Positions 39,803-49,203 are shown, numbered from the stretch's first letter. The stretch: DNA of 54,976 bases from Asaccharospora irregularis DSM 2635 (GCF_900129815.1 NZ_FQWX01000015.1:1-54976); one strand, 5' to 3'. Notes: generated by a model from the sequence alone, not told the origin. A program made the numbers and translations.

Positions 39803-40240
39803 AAGATTATCTCCCTTCAGTTATCATATTACGAATTCTAAAAAACCTTTGTTTTTATTGTTTACTTTTATATTTTATTATATTCAACTAACAATAATTC
39901 TTTTTAAAGTCTTAAAGCATAATAAATCGATTTTTTGGAAAATGTTTTCAATATAATCAAATATTTTTTTGGTATGAAATTTATTTATTCCCATGGTGTG
40001 GATTAATAATATGCATAATCCCTGTGGATAATGTGGACAGATATGTTAATAACTCTTGATAGTTACTCTTAAGGCTATTTTTTTGTAAATTTCTATCCAC
40101 AGAAATGTGGATTTATTGTTATTAATTTGTGTATTTATGTCAAAATTTAATATCTTATATATTTTTTATATGTATATGAAAATGTTAACATCATTATATT
40201 TGATAAATTAAAATTCCTTATATAATAATTTCCTGATACG
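39803..40240. other. Non-coding region upstream of hpf
   Basis: About 440 bp without genes, between hpf and the terminator of the raiA-motif RNA. It contains a cluster of DnaA-box-like 9-mers at 39997-40114 and otherwise AT-rich DNA that must include the hpf promoter. Nothing else is recognised. Confidence 0.7.
39997..40114. promoter_or_regulatory. Cluster of DnaA-box-like sequences
   Basis: TGTGGATTA (39997), TGTGGATAA (40023, a perfect box), TGTGGACAG (40032), CTATCCACA (40093) and TGTGGATTT (40106). The last two form the palindrome ATCCACA-GAAA-TGTGGAT. Consensus is TTATCCACA or its complement. DnaA binding is inferred from sequence; the genes around are not origin genes. Confidence 0.6.
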
Positions 40241-40268
40241 TAAAAAAAAGTACCCCTAAAGGTACTTT
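40241..40268 (-). terminator. Terminator of the raiA-motif RNA
   Basis: AAAGTACC, CCTAAA loop, GGTACTTT with eight T on the minus strand. It separates the RNA from the hpf leader, so the RNA is a discrete transcript rather than a riboswitch of hpf. Confidence 0.88.
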
Positions 40269-40477
40269 GAATATTTAGCTGACCTGGTTTTTGACCCCAC
40301 ACTCGCCTACTGGAACTTTCGCTTGGGTTTGCCGCACTATTAATTCTCTCGATTTGTTATCGGTAGGTCTTACTTCTAAGCCGCACCATGATCATTAATC
40401 TAACTTTTAAGATTAACTTACGTGGATCCCTTTGCCTGCGACTGGCTTGGACTTTCAACCACAGACCTAAATATTAC
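40242..40477 (-). ncRNA. raiA-motif structured RNA
   Basis: The minus strand between comFC and hpf folds with a closing helix AATATTTAG (40467-40475) to CTAAATATT (40270-40278) around about 190 nt. The interior is GC-rich for this genome and includes a TTAATCT/AGATTAA hairpin and conserved-looking unpaired stretches such as GTCGCAGGCAAAGG, GTGCGGCTTAGAAG and GGCGAGTGTGGGGTC. Position and size match the raiA motif, a large RNA in Firmicutes and Actinobacteria linked to sporulation and aggregation in Clostridium acetobutylicum. It has its own promoter and terminator. Identification is by synteny, size and fold, not by a covariance search. Confidence 0.8.
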
Positions 40478-40483
40478 TTATCC

Positions 40484-40512
40484 ATTTTAATATTTTAAAA
40501 TAGATAAGTCAA
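40484..40512 (-). promoter_or_regulatory. Promoter of the raiA-motif RNA
   Basis: TTGACT (40507-40512), exact 17-bp spacer, TAAAAT (40484-40489), about 10 bp before the closing helix of the RNA. It lies just after the comFC stop. Confidence 0.75.
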
Positions 40513-40553
40513 TAGTTAATATTGCCAACAACATATCTACTTATGATATATAA

Positions 40554-41354
40554 TTATTCTAAAACTCGTTCCCATATATAATTGTCGCTAACTTTCGTCA
40601 GTAGAGTCATTACAAACACACTGTTAACATCTGAAAATTTTAATACCCTTGATAATTCATTTGCCGTTGCACCTGTTGTGAATATATCATCTATTAATAA
40701 AACATCTTTTTTCTTTATTTTTTCTATATTGTCTTTGACTTCAAATACATCCTTTAATTCTCTTTTTCTTTCATCCCTATTTAAATTATAGAGTCTTTTT
40801 GTGTTCTTTTTTCTATATACGCAATCTACTACAGAAATGTCCATCAGCTTTCCTAAGTAATCGGCGATTTTCTGCGACTGATTAAATCCTCTTTTTTTCT
40901 CTCTCTTCTTATGAAGTGGCACAAATACTATATAATCAAATTTTATTTTTTCTAGTTCTAGTTTGTCCTTCATAATTTGTGCGATATATTTACACATATA
41001 TGTATTGCTCTGATACTTAAGCCCCAAAATTAACCTTTTGCTTATATCATTATATTCCATACAGGATATAACCTTTTCAAAATAAAAGGATCTATTTATA
41101 CAAAAATTACAACCCTCTACACTCTGACTTTCCAGTGAATGATTTATTATTGGTTTTCCGCATTTTATGCACCCATCCAATATAAAATTAATCTCTTTAA
41201 AACAATCCTTACATATTGAATATGTATTTGTTTTTTTTATTGGCTTATTGCAGATTATGCAACTTATATTTTCTGGGTAAATAAGGTCTAGCAAAACATC
41301 TACTACTTCTTTAAATCTTTTCTTTAAAAATCCATCTACTCTAGAATCCTTCAT
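40554..41354 (-). CDS. comFC: ComF-family phosphoribosyltransferase-like protein
   Basis: A 266-aa competence-type protein with a double zinc ribbon and a C-terminal PRTase fold. The cysteine pairs are CIICNKPI, ICKDCFKE, GCIKCGKP and GCNFCIN (residues about 35-105). The PRPP-type loop is VLLIDDIFTTGATANEL. It overlaps recD2 by 14 bp. The following raiA-motif RNA and hpf give the usual clostridial order. Confidence 0.9.
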   Translation of the reverse strand: MKDSRVDGFLKKRFKEVVDVLLDLIYPENISCIICNKPIKKTNTYSICKDCFKEINFILDGCIKCGKPIINHSLESQSVEGCNFCINRSFYFEKVISCMEYNDISKRLILGLKYQSNTYMCKYIAQIMKDKLELEKIKFDYIVFVPLHKKREKKRGFNQSQKIADYLGKLMDISVVDCVYRKKNTKRLYNLNRDERKRELKDVFEVKDNIEKIKKKDVLLIDDIFTTGATANELSRVLKFSDVNSVFVMTLLTKVSDNYIWERVLE

Positions 41355-43578
41355 TATTATTTAAAAGTATCCCTTCCTCCTTAAATTTATTTAATTTATA
41401 TGCTAAGTTAGAATACCTTTCATTTGTTCTGTTATTTTTTATCATATACTCTAGGTACTTGACATCTCCTACCAATACAACTAGTTTCTTTGCCCTTGTA
41501 ACAGCTGTGTATAATAAATTTCTACTTAATAGCATAGGTGGTGCCCATGTTATAGGTATAACTATTACAGGAAACTCACTTCCCTGACTTTTGTGTATAG
41601 TTGTACAAAAACTATGCTCAATCTCATCTAACTCATCATATCCATAAGAAACTATTTTTGTATCATCAAATAACACATAAATATTTTTCTTGTCTTTATC
41701 TATATGGTATATATATCCAATATCACCATTGTATATACCTTCTCCGCTGTCACTTCCATCCTCTGTTTCCCATTTTTTTGTATAGTTATTCTTTATTTGC
41801 ATAACCTTATCAGCTACCCTAAACACTCTCTTTGAAAAATTCTCCTCTACCTTATATTGCTCAGGCTTATTAAGATATTTCTGTAATTCTATATTAAGAT
41901 TTGTTACACCCAAGTCTCCTTTTCTCATAGATGATAATACTTGAATATCCTTCATCTTATCTAAATTATAAAACTTTGGCAGTCTTTCGTTGACTAATCC
42001 AATTATCTCACTCATTATTTCTTCAGAGGTATTTTTTCTTATAAAGAAAAAGTCTTTGCCTTTTGCATTTAACTGCAGAGGCTGTCCACTATTAATTCTA
42101 TGTGCATTGACTACTATCATACTCTCTTGAGCTTGTCTAAATATCTCGTTTAGCCTTACCTTATTTATAACCTCTGAGTTGATTATATCTCCAAGAACAT
42201 TTCCAGCCCCTACAGACGGTAACTGGTCACTATCACCTACTAAAATCAATCTTGTTCCTAATTTTATGGCTTTTAAAAGGCTATACATCAGTAATATATC
42301 TACCATAGATACTTCATCTATTATTACAACATCTGCTTTTATAGGGTCCTCCTCATTTTTTAAAAATAGCAGTTCTTCACTATCTGTTGTATATCCCATT
42401 TCTAAGAGTCTATGTATAGTTTTAGCCTCTTTATTAGATGTTTCACTCATTCTTTTAGCTGCTCTCCCAGTTGGAGCTGCTAATACTACTTCTTTGTTAT
42501 TATTTTCAAATATCTTTATTATTGTGTTTATAGTAGTGGTTTTTCCTGTTCCAGGGCCACCTGTTATTACCACTACTCCACTATTAATAGCTTCCTTGAC
42601 TGCTGAGATTTGTTTGTTGGCTAATTTAATTTCTTCATCTTCTTCTACTTTTCTAATTTCTTCATCTATATTAATATTTAAATCTTCTATTTTAGCTTGA
42701 GATAACTTTATTATTTGTTTGCAAACTCCATTTTCAGACATGTAGTAGGTCATTAAGTATATTAAGTATTCATTTTTTCTCTTTTCTATGTGTAACTTCT
42801 GATCATACACTAAATCCATTATGCACTCCTCTATTATAGATGGAGAAACATCTAGAAGGTTCCTTGAGTTTTCTATTAAAACATCTTTTGGAAGGTACGT
42901 ATGTCCGCTTAGACTGGCCTGGTTTAAAGAGTATAATATCCCCTGTGATACTCGATCTTTAGAATTTTTGTCTATCCCTATTTTACTAGCTATATTATCA
43001 GCTATTTTGAAACCTATACCTCTTATTTCTTCTGCAAGTTTATAAGGATTTTTGTTTATAACCTCTATTGCTTTATCTTTATACTTTTTGTATATCTTAA
43101 GGCAGTAATTAGGTGTTATTCCATAAGGAGATAATTCTATTATTATATTCCTAAGATCCCTATTTTCCTCATAGCTCTTGACTATTTGCTCTATTTTTTT
43201 TGCACCTATTCCTTCTACCTCTTTTAATCTTTCAGGAGTAGATTGTATTACATTTAAGGTCTCAAGTCCAAACTTATCTATTATTCTCTTTGCCATCTTT
43301 TCGCCTATACCATGTATCATTCCAGAAGATAGGTATACATAAATTCCTTCTAGTGATGATGGAGTTACAGGCATAAACTTATTTACTTCAAATTGAACAC
43401 CATATAGTTTATGGTTTACCCACTTTCCCTCTACTTCTATGGTTTCTCCCTGAGCTAATGTAGGCATACACCCTACTATTACTACCTCATCTTTTTCATT
43501 TGCTAAATGTGCTATTGTATATCCATTATCTTCATTTTTGAAAACTATATCACTTATCATTCCTTCTATTCTTTCCAT
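41341..43578 (-). CDS. recD2: RecD2-type ATP-dependent DNA helicase
   Basis: A 745-aa SF1B 5'-3' helicase not part of RecBCD. N-terminal OB-like domain, then HhH motifs (GLETLNVIQSTPERLKEVEG and GIGAKKIEQIV), a Walker A VITGGPGTGKTTTINTI, Walker B VVIIDEVSMVD, and the C-terminal CTTIHKSQGSEFPVIVIP and YTAVTRAKKLVVLVG motifs. Its 3' end overlaps comFC by 14 bp. Confidence 0.94.
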   Translation of the reverse strand: MERIEGMISDIVFKNEDNGYTIAHLANEKDEVVIVGCMPTLAQGETIEVEGKWVNHKLYGVQFEVNKFMPVTPSSLEGIYVYLSSGMIHGIGEKMAKRIIDKFGLETLNVIQSTPERLKEVEGIGAKKIEQIVKSYEENRDLRNIIIELSPYGITPNYCLKIYKKYKDKAIEVINKNPYKLAEEIRGIGFKIADNIASKIGIDKNSKDRVSQGILYSLNQASLSGHTYLPKDVLIENSRNLLDVSPSIIEECIMDLVYDQKLHIEKRKNEYLIYLMTYYMSENGVCKQIIKLSQAKIEDLNINIDEEIRKVEEDEEIKLANKQISAVKEAINSGVVVITGGPGTGKTTTINTIIKIFENNNKEVVLAAPTGRAAKRMSETSNKEAKTIHRLLEMGYTTDSEELLFLKNEEDPIKADVVIIDEVSMVDILLMYSLLKAIKLGTRLILVGDSDQLPSVGAGNVLGDIINSEVINKVRLNEIFRQAQESMIVVNAHRINSGQPLQLNAKGKDFFFIRKNTSEEIMSEIIGLVNERLPKFYNLDKMKDIQVLSSMRKGDLGVTNLNIELQKYLNKPEQYKVEENFSKRVFRVADKVMQIKNNYTKKWETEDGSDSGEGIYNGDIGYIYHIDKDKKNIYVLFDDTKIVSYGYDELDEIEHSFCTTIHKSQGSEFPVIVIPITWAPPMLLSRNLLYTAVTRAKKLVVLVGDVKYLEYMIKNNRTNERYSNLAYKLNKFKEEGILLNNNEGF

Positions 43579-43706
43579 ATTTACTCTCCTACAAAATCCA
43601 TTCTCCTACAAACAAATAATATCTGTATCCTTGTCCTAGTTTTCAATTATTATACACTTTATGGACAATAAAATAAAGGGGGCTGAATACTCAGTCCCCC
43701 TTACAA

Positions 43707-44900
43707 TTACTCTCCTAATGCTTCTTTTCTTAATACTTCTGCCTTGTCTGTTTTTTCCCATGGTAAGTCTATATCAGTTCTTCCAAAATGACCATAAGCA
43801 GCAACTTGTTTGTATATAGGTCTTCTTAAATCTAAGTCCCTTATTATCGCACCTGGTCTTAGATCGAAATATTTATTTACTAATTCAACTAGTTTTTCTT
43901 CAGAAACTTTTCCTGTTCCAAAAGTATCTATAAATATAGATAATGGCTTAGCTACACCTATAGCGTAAGCTAATTCTATTTCACACTTATCAGCTAACCC
44001 TGCAGCAACTATATTTTTAGCTACATATCTCGCAGCATAAGCAGCAGATCTATCAACTTTTGTAGGATCTTTTCCTGAGAAAGCTCCTCCACCATGTCTA
44101 GAGTATCCACCGTAAGTATCTATTATTATTTTTCTTCCTGTAAGCCCTGTATCTCCTTGAGGACCTCCTATAACGAATCTTCCTGTTGGATTTATATATA
44201 TTATAGTTTCATCATCAAGTAATTCAGCAGGTATTACATGTTTTATTACATGTTCTATTAAATCTTTTCTTATTGTTTCATTTTCTACAGTTTCACAGTG
44301 TTGAGTTGATATAAGTATAGTATGAACTCTTACCACTTTATTCCCATCATATTCAACTGTAACTTGAGTTTTTCCATCTGGTCTTAGGTAATTTAATAAC
44401 CCAGATTTTCTAACCTCTGTTAATCTTCTAGATAACTTATGTGCTAAAGATATTGGAAGAGGCATTAACTCTGGAGTTTCATTACATGCAAATCCAAACA
44501 TTATACCTTGGTCCCCAGCTCCTACTTTTTCTATTTCTTCTTCTGATTGTTCACCAGTTTTACTCTCTAAGCCTTCGTCAACTCCCATTGCAATGTCCCC
44601 TGATTGCTCGTCTATAGAAGTTATAACTGCACATGTTTTAGAGTCAAACCCAAACTTTGCTCTTGTATATCCTATTTCTTCTACTGTATCTCTTACTACC
44701 TTAGGTATATCAACGTATGCAGATGTACTTATCTCTCCTGCTACTAATACTAATCCTGTAGTAACCGTTGTTTCACAAGCTACTCTTGATAGAGGATCTT
44801 TTTCTAATAATGCATCTAGTATTGCATCTGACACTTGGTCACATATTTTATCTGGATGCCCTTCCGTAACTGATTCCGATGTAAATAAATGTCTTGCCAT
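43707..44900 (-). CDS. metK: S-adenosylmethionine synthetase
   Basis: Makes SAM from methionine and ATP. The 397-aa protein has the start [19 protein letters not shown], the hexapeptide GAGDQG, and the P-loop-like [16 protein letters not shown]. All three family domains are present. A SAM-I riboswitch with a terminator precedes it, so SAM represses its own synthesis. Confidence 0.98.
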   Translation of the reverse strand: MARHLFTSESVTEGHPDKICDQVSDAILDALLEKDPLSRVACETTVTTGLVLVAGEISTSAYVDIPKVVRDTVEEIGYTRAKFGFDSKTCAVITSIDEQSGDIAMGVDEGLESKTGEQSEEEIEKVGAGDQGIMFGFACNETPELMPLPISLAHKLSRRLTEVRKSGLLNYLRPDGKTQVTVEYDGNKVVRVHTILISTQHCETVENETIRKDLIEHVIKHVIPAELLDDETIIYINPTGRFVIGGPQGDTGLTGRKIIIDTYGGYSRHGGGAFSGKDPTKVDRSAAYAARYVAKNIVAAGLADKCEIELAYAIGVAKPLSIFIDTFGTGKVSEEKLVELVNKYFDLRPGAIIRDLDLRRPIYKQVAAYGHFGRTDIDLPWEKTDKAEVLRKEALGE

Positions 44901-44960
44901 TTATCGTACCTCCTATGTTTATAATTTTATGGTAGTTAGTTATATTTAAAAATCACATAT

Positions 44961-44989
44961 AAAAAACCTCTTCTTTGCCAGAAGAGGTT
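44961..44989 (-). terminator. SAM-riboswitch-controlled terminator
   Basis: AACCTCTTCT, TTGCC loop, AGAAGAGGTT followed by six T on the minus strand, between the SAM-I aptamer and metK. Confidence 0.9.
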
Positions 44990-45019
44990 AATTAAAACAA
45001 TTTATTTTCAATTAACTAA

Positions 45020-45120
45020 CCTCATCTCTCAAGATTTCATCTTGTAGGAATTAGCACCGTTTCCTTAAAAGGTGGTTGCTGGGCTTCACAGGGCCTGTCC
45101 CTCAGCCTCTCTTGATAAGG
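45020..45120 (-). promoter_or_regulatory. SAM-I (S-box) riboswitch
   Basis: The minus strand has the S-box core in order: CTTATCAAGAGAGGCTGAGG, GACAGGCCC, TGAAGCCCAGCAACC, then GGTGCTAATTCCTAC and GAGAGATGAGG. With the terminator downstream it forms a transcription OFF switch for metK. The 44901-45217 gap holds this leader only. Confidence 0.97.
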
Positions 45121-45217
45121 TAATCAAGATTTATATTATTTTGTTATTGCTATCCTATATAATACTATTTTTTTAAAATCATGTCAATATTTTTGTAGCT
45201 TATAAAATAACCTAATA

Positions 45218-45655
45218 CTAAGTTAAATACAACATAAACATTAGTACAATAGCCCCACATAGAGCATTTCCTAAAAAAATTCCTATCAAAGCATCTTTTA
45301 TTCTCATTTTCAGAATAGATGCTATCGCTGATCCAGTCCAAGACCCAGTCGTAGGAAGCGGTACCCCTACAAAGATCATAAGACCAAAAATAGTTATACT
45401 TTTTAGCTTTTTCATTCTATTATTTATAGTCCTATCTATTTTATTACCCACTTTATAAAATAATTTATTTTGCTTTAATATTTTTAAAATACTTCTAAAC
45501 GTTATTATCAAAGGAATAGATATTAATGTAGACCCTATTACGCAAACTATGTAAACAAGTACTGGATTTAAACCACTAGTTATGCCTATCGGTATGGCAC
45601 CTTTTAGCTCAATTATCGGTAGCATAGACATAAACATTAGCATTATATAGTCCAC
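45218..45655 (-). CDS. Small multi-drug export family membrane protein
   Basis: A 145-aa membrane protein of the COG2426 / Sm_multidrug_ex group. It has four hydrophobic segments (about 5-20, 28-50, 88-108, 120-143). The family motif PIIELKGAIPIGI is followed later by VGVPLPTTGSWTGSAIASIL. Transport substrate unknown; the family name does not prove drug export. GGAGGAG lies before the ATG at 45655. Confidence 0.8.
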   Translation of the reverse strand: MDYIMLMFMSMLPIIELKGAIPIGITSGLNPVLVYIVCVIGSTLISIPLIITFRSILKILKQNKLFYKVGNKIDRTINNRMKKLKSITIFGLMIFVGVPLPTTGSWTGSAIASILKMRIKDALIGIFLGNALCGAIVLMFMLYLT

Positions 45656-45807
45656 TTTATCTCCTCCTTTCGATTTGTAGTTTGAAACTTATAATGAAAC
45701 ACTCGCTTTAGACATTACATAAAATAATTATAGTAGTTTTATGTAGTCTAAAGTTAGGTATTTTTTAATTTAAACACTCATATATTTCTTTTGAAGGGGG
45801 TGTTCCT

Positions 45808-46317
45808 ATGTATCTGGCCAAGGCAAATTATAAAGAAGAAAATGTAGTACAAATTTTAACTCCACCTCTTAAAGAAATACTAAATGAAAATACTGTTGTT
45901 GTTTGTATAGGAACAGACAGAGCTATAGGCGATACTTTAGGTCCTCTAGTGGGGACTATGCTTAAAAATAGCGATTTTAAATACCCTGTTTACGGTACAT
46001 TAGATAATCCTATTCACGCCTTGAATATCTACGAGTCAATTGATTATATAAAGAATGCGCATACTAAAGGTACTTTCTTGGCCATAGATGCTTGTTTGGG
46101 ATCAAAAAATAATATAGGAAATATACAAATTAGAAAAGGACCTATCCTTCCAGGGAAGGGTGTCGGTAAAAAACTCCCTCAAATAGGAAATCATTCTATA
46201 GTAGGAATAGTAGATAAAATTGATGAAAACAATAGGTTTTCATTTAATAATGTTCGACTTAGCTTTATTCTAGAGCTAGCCGAAACCATAGCGTTATCAC
46301 TACTACTCTCTACCTAA
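45808..46317 (+). CDS. yyaC: YyaC-like spore protein (DUF1256)
   Basis: A 169-aa protein related to the germination protease Gpr and made in sporulating cells of Bacillus. The start of the fold shows VVCIGTDRAIGDTLGPLVG, then VYGTLDNPIHALN and FLAIDACLGS, all typical of YyaC. AAGGGGG precedes the ATG. It is one of few plus-strand genes here and converges with fabZ at a shared terminator. Confidence 0.9.
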   Translation: MYLAKANYKEENVVQILTPPLKEILNENTVVVCIGTDRAIGDTLGPLVGTMLKNSDFKYPVYGTLDNPIHALNIYESIDYIKNAHTKGTFLAIDACLGSKNNIGNIQIRKGPILPGKGVGKKLPQIGNHSIVGIVDKIDENNRFSFNNVRLSFILELAETIALSLLLST

Positions 46318-46401
46318 GCACCAACAAAAACCTGCTACATTATTTCTACCATGTTCCATGGGTTATAAACAAATTTTAATACATTATAGTTCCTTATACG
46401 T

Positions 46402-46430
46402 AAAAAAAGTCCTATTTAAGGACTTTTTTT
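46402..46430. terminator. Bidirectional terminator between yyaC and fabZ
   Basis: AAGTCCT and AGGACTT form a 7-bp stem with seven A before and seven T after, so it can stop both converging genes. Confidence 0.82.
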
Positions 46431-46859
46431 CTACTTTTCAACAAGAGCAAACATCAGCTCCCCACTACAAACTAATTGATCTTCTACATAAGCCTTTCCT
46501 ATAGCTTTTCCTATATTTCTTCTTATTGACAACATTTCAACTTCCATCTTTAATGTATCTCCAGGTCTAACTTGTCTTTTGAACCTAACCTTATCTATAC
46601 CTGCAAATACACCTAGCTTGCCTCTATTCTCCTCTAAAGACATCATAGCCACACATCCTACCTGTGCCATAGCTTCAACAATTAAAACACCTGGCATTAT
46701 AGGAAATTCCGGAAAATGACCTTGGAAAAAAGGTTCATTAACTGTTACATTTTTTATACCTATAGCACTCTTCCCAGGTTCTACTTCTAAGATTTTATCT
46801 ACTAATAGAAATGGGTATCTATGCGGTATAAGATTTTTTATCTCATCTATGTTTAACAC
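46431..46859 (-). CDS. fabZ: 3-hydroxyacyl-ACP dehydratase FabZ
   Basis: Dehydrates 3-hydroxyacyl-ACP in type II fatty-acid synthesis. The hot-dog-fold protein shows [13 protein letters not shown], the catalytic His in [11 protein letters not shown] and Glu in VEAMAQVG. I start at GTG 46859 ([13 protein letters not shown]), preceded by AGGAGG; the frame extends upstream into mbl but without a site. This gives 142 aa, the family norm. It follows mbl by 22 bp, the same order as in Bacillus subtilis around mbl. Confidence 0.95.
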   Translation of the reverse strand: MLNIDEIKNLIPHRYPFLLVDKILEVEPGKSAIGIKNVTVNEPFFQGHFPEFPIMPGVLIVEAMAQVGCVAMMSLEENRGKLGVFAGIDKVRFKRQVRPGDTLKMEVEMLSIRRNIGKAIGKAYVEDQLVCSGELMFALVEK

Positions 46860-46881
46860 TATAACTTTTCCTCCTGTATTA

Positions 46882-47910
46882 CTATTTTCTTCTAAATGCT
46901 CCTCCAGTTTCAAGAACATCTAGAGATGAAAGAGCACTTCCTGTTCCCTTTGCAACACAAGATAAAGGTTGCTCAGCTATCGTAACTTTTATTCCTGTTC
47001 TATCTTCTATTCTCTTATCAAGTCCACGCAATAAAGCTCCCCCACCAGTCATTATTATTCCTGTATCACTTATATCTGCGGCTATCTCAGGTGGTGTTCT
47101 CTCTAAAACTGAATGTGCAACAGCAACTATTTGCTCTGCGCACTCATCAATAGCTTCTAGAGCTTCTTTAGAGTCTATCATTATGCTAACAGGTAAACCT
47201 GTAACTAAATTTCTACCTGTTATTTTCATAGTTTTATTATCATCTGTTTTAAATGCAGAACCTACCTCTATCTTTATTCTTTCTGCTGTTCTTTCCCCTA
47301 TTAAAATATTGTGCTGTTTTTTAATATATCTTACTATAGCTTCGTCAAATCTATCTCCACCAACCTTGATAGATTCACTTACAACAGCTCCTCCTAATGA
47401 GATTACAGCTATGTCTGTTGTTCCTCCACCTATATCTATAACCATATTACCATTAGGTTGAGATATGTCTATTCCTGCACCAATAGCAGCTGCTATTGGT
47501 TCCTCTATTATATATACTTCTCTAGCTCCTGCCTCTTTAGATGCCTCTTCTACAGCCCTTTTTTCTACTTCTGTAACACCTGTAGGAACACATACCATTA
47601 TTCTAGGCATAAAAAATTTTCCGAAACCTTTTTTGCCCGCTATTTTATCTATAAAATATTTAAGCATTTTTTCGGTAACATCATAATCAGATATAACACC
47701 TTCTCTCAAGGGTCTTATCGCACATATATGTCCTGGCGTCTTACCTATCATTCTTCTTGCCTCTTCACCTACTGCTAAAACAGACTTCGTTTTCTTATCT
47801 ATTGCTACAACAGATGGCTCCTCCAAAACAATCCCTTTCCCACTAACATAAACTATTACATTAGCAGTTCCCAAGTCTATGCCTATATCAGCTCTAGCCA
47901 AATTTTCCAA
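46882..47910 (-). CDS. mbl: Rod-shape actin MreB/Mbl
   Basis: Bacterial actin that directs sidewall synthesis under the membrane. The 342-aa protein has [13 protein letters not shown], the ATP-binding [15 protein letters not shown] and [14 protein letters not shown]. The paralogue choice (mbl) rests on synteny: spoIIID lies directly upstream and fabZ downstream, as with mbl in Bacillus subtilis. Product function as MreB-type actin is certain. Confidence 0.95.
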   Translation of the reverse strand: MENLARADIGIDLGTANVIVYVSGKGIVLEEPSVVAIDKKTKSVLAVGEEARRMIGKTPGHICAIRPLREGVISDYDVTEKMLKYFIDKIAGKKGFGKFFMPRIMVCVPTGVTEVEKRAVEEASKEAGAREVYIIEEPIAAAIGAGIDISQPNGNMVIDIGGGTTDIAVISLGGAVVSESIKVGGDRFDEAIVRYIKKQHNILIGERTAERIKIEVGSAFKTDDNKTMKITGRNLVTGLPVSIMIDSKEALEAIDECAEQIVAVAHSVLERTPPEIAADISDTGIIMTGGGALLRGLDKRIEDRTGIKVTIAEQPLSCVAKGTGSALSSLDVLETGGAFRRK

Positions 47911-48051
47911 CTCCTTTTGTATTATCGTTTTATATTATTATCATTAAAATTTATTGTTATCTATCTTTGTGATTATGTAATTTATGATTATCTATTTTAA
48001 CTTTTAATACTCCTATAATAAAACATATACAAAAACCGTATTTTAGTCAAG

Positions 48052-48078
48052 AAAAAAATGTAGGTTTTCGCCTACATT
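48052..48078 (-). terminator. Terminator of spoIIID
   Basis: AATGTAGG, TTTTCG loop, CCTACATT with seven T on the minus strand, 4 bp after the spoIIID stop. It should separate sporulation transcription from mbl. Confidence 0.82.
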
Positions 48079-48082
48079 CTTT

Positions 48083-48349
48083 CTATTTTGCTATTTTCTT
48101 GTTTTCTTTTTCGTACTTCAGTTTTGTCGCCATGCCGCCCCTGATATGTCTCTCGGATTTATTCTTTTCTAAAACCATCTTCACCTCTTTTGCAAGGTAT
48201 GGGTTTATTTCTTCTAATCGTTCTGTTACATCTTTGTGAATAGTACTTTTACTAACACCAAATGTTTTGGCTGTCTGTCTTACTGTAGTATTTTTCTCAA
48301 GTATATATTTTGCAACTACTATAGCCCTTTCTTCTATATGCGATCTCAA
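48083..48349 (-). CDS. spoIIID: Sporulation transcription factor SpoIIID
   Basis: Mother-cell regulator that modulates sigma-E and sigma-K genes. The 88-aa protein has the HTH core KTFGVSKSTIHKDVTERL and a basic C-terminus SERHIRGGMATKLKYEKE, characteristic of SpoIIID. The start codon is TTG at 48349, supported by AGGGGGG seven bases before it. It follows spoIIQ and precedes mbl. Confidence 0.96.
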   Translation of the reverse strand: MRSHIEERAIVVAKYILEKNTTVRQTAKTFGVSKSTIHKDVTERLEEINPYLAKEVKMVLEKNKSERHIRGGMATKLKYEKENKKIAK

Positions 48350-48395
48350 AGCTTACCCCCCTAACATCCTAGCCTTACTCATATATATGTATGTT

Positions 48396-48440
48396 TTCAA
48401 AAAAATATAACAGGCTTAATCAAATATGATTAAGCCTGTT
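48396..48440 (-). terminator. Terminator of spoIIQ
   Basis: AACAGGCTTAATCA and TGATTAAGCCTGTT are fully complementary (14 bp) around an AATA loop; a T-rich tract follows on the minus strand. Confidence 0.87.
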
Positions 48441-48457
48441 ACAACTTTTAATAATTT

Positions 48458-49120
48458 TTATTTTATTAGACTCATAGGATCTATTGATTTTCCCTCTTTA
48501 TACGCCTCTAAGTGTATATGTGGACCTTCTTGACTTTCAATCTTAGATTCATTTCCTACAATACCTATTTTGTCTCCTTCGCTTACTGTTTGACCTTTTT
48601 TAACTTTAATATCCTTGCCTAGATTTGAATATAGGACAGTCGTACCATCATTACAGCTAACCTTAACTGACATACTATATTTATCATCATTAAATACATC
48701 AGTTACTTTTCCTGAAGTTAATGATTTTACTTCTTGGCCTTCACTTGCACTTATATCCAAACCTTTATGTATTTCCCATACATCTAATGTTTTTGAATAA
48801 CTTGGCTCTTTTTCAGAATATCCTCTAATTACTTCCTTTCCAACAAAACTCAACTTTGACTTAGGTTGATCACTTTTTTCTTTGGCTTTTTTAAGTGTCT
48901 CCTCTGATTCTGTTGTTGTAGGAACGACATTATCTCTACCCTTTTCTATTAGGTTTATCTCGTCTCTATCATCTTGTGCTGTAATATTTAATGAGTCTTT
49001 ATTAGATGCTAAATCATTTACGTTTTTATTTGTAAACCAAATTCCACCCACCGCAACTACACATATACAGATAAATAAAGATAGATAAAAACCATCCTTT
49101 TCCAATAATCTCTTCTTCAT
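48458..49120 (-). CDS. spoIIQ: Forespore membrane protein SpoIIQ (M23/LytM domain)
   Basis: Forespore partner of SpoIIIAH in the channel between forespore and mother cell. The 220-aa protein has one N-terminal membrane helix (about 12-31), an acidic linker, and a LytM/M23 domain. Zinc ligands look intact: HKGLD and the later GPHIHLEA. Clostridioides difficile SpoIIQ also keeps them, while Bacillus subtilis SpoIIQ has lost one. The start is ATG 49120, with GGAGG nine bases upstream; the ATG at 49147 lies before that site. Confidence 0.93.
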   Translation of the reverse strand: MKKRLLEKDGFYLSLFICICVVAVGGIWFTNKNVNDLASNKDSLNITAQDDRDEINLIEKGRDNVVPTTTESEETLKKAKEKSDQPKSKLSFVGKEVIRGYSEKEPSYSKTLDVWEIHKGLDISASEGQEVKSLTSGKVTDVFNDDKYSMSVKVSCNDGTTVLYSNLGKDIKVKKGQTVSEGDKIGIVGNESKIESQEGPHIHLEAYKEGKSIDPMSLIK

Positions 49121-49151
49121 ATAGCACCTCCAAATATATTTATACATTTGG

Positions 49152-49179
49152 ATTATTGCCTTTTTTTGTACTTATATAC
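49152..49179 (-). promoter_or_regulatory. Putative sigma-F-type promoter of spoIIQ
   Basis: GTATA (49175-49179), 14 bp, GGCAATAAT (49152-49160), resembling sigma-F elements (GYATA, GGNNANAHT). spoIIQ is a sigma-F gene in other spore-formers. The spacing is slightly short. Confidence 0.4.
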
Positions 49180-49203
49180 ATTTTATTCTCTAAATTATTC
49201 TCT

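Noticed and set aside
39997-40114. Chromosomal replication origin
   Set aside because: DnaA boxes are present but dnaA, dnaN, rpmH and an AT-rich unwinding region in the usual arrangement are not; the flanking genes are hpf and comFC.
46860-46919. A longer fabZ start overlapping mbl
   Set aside because: The extension lacks an RBS and encodes residues not seen at FabZ N-termini; GTG 46859 after AGGAGG gives the normal length.
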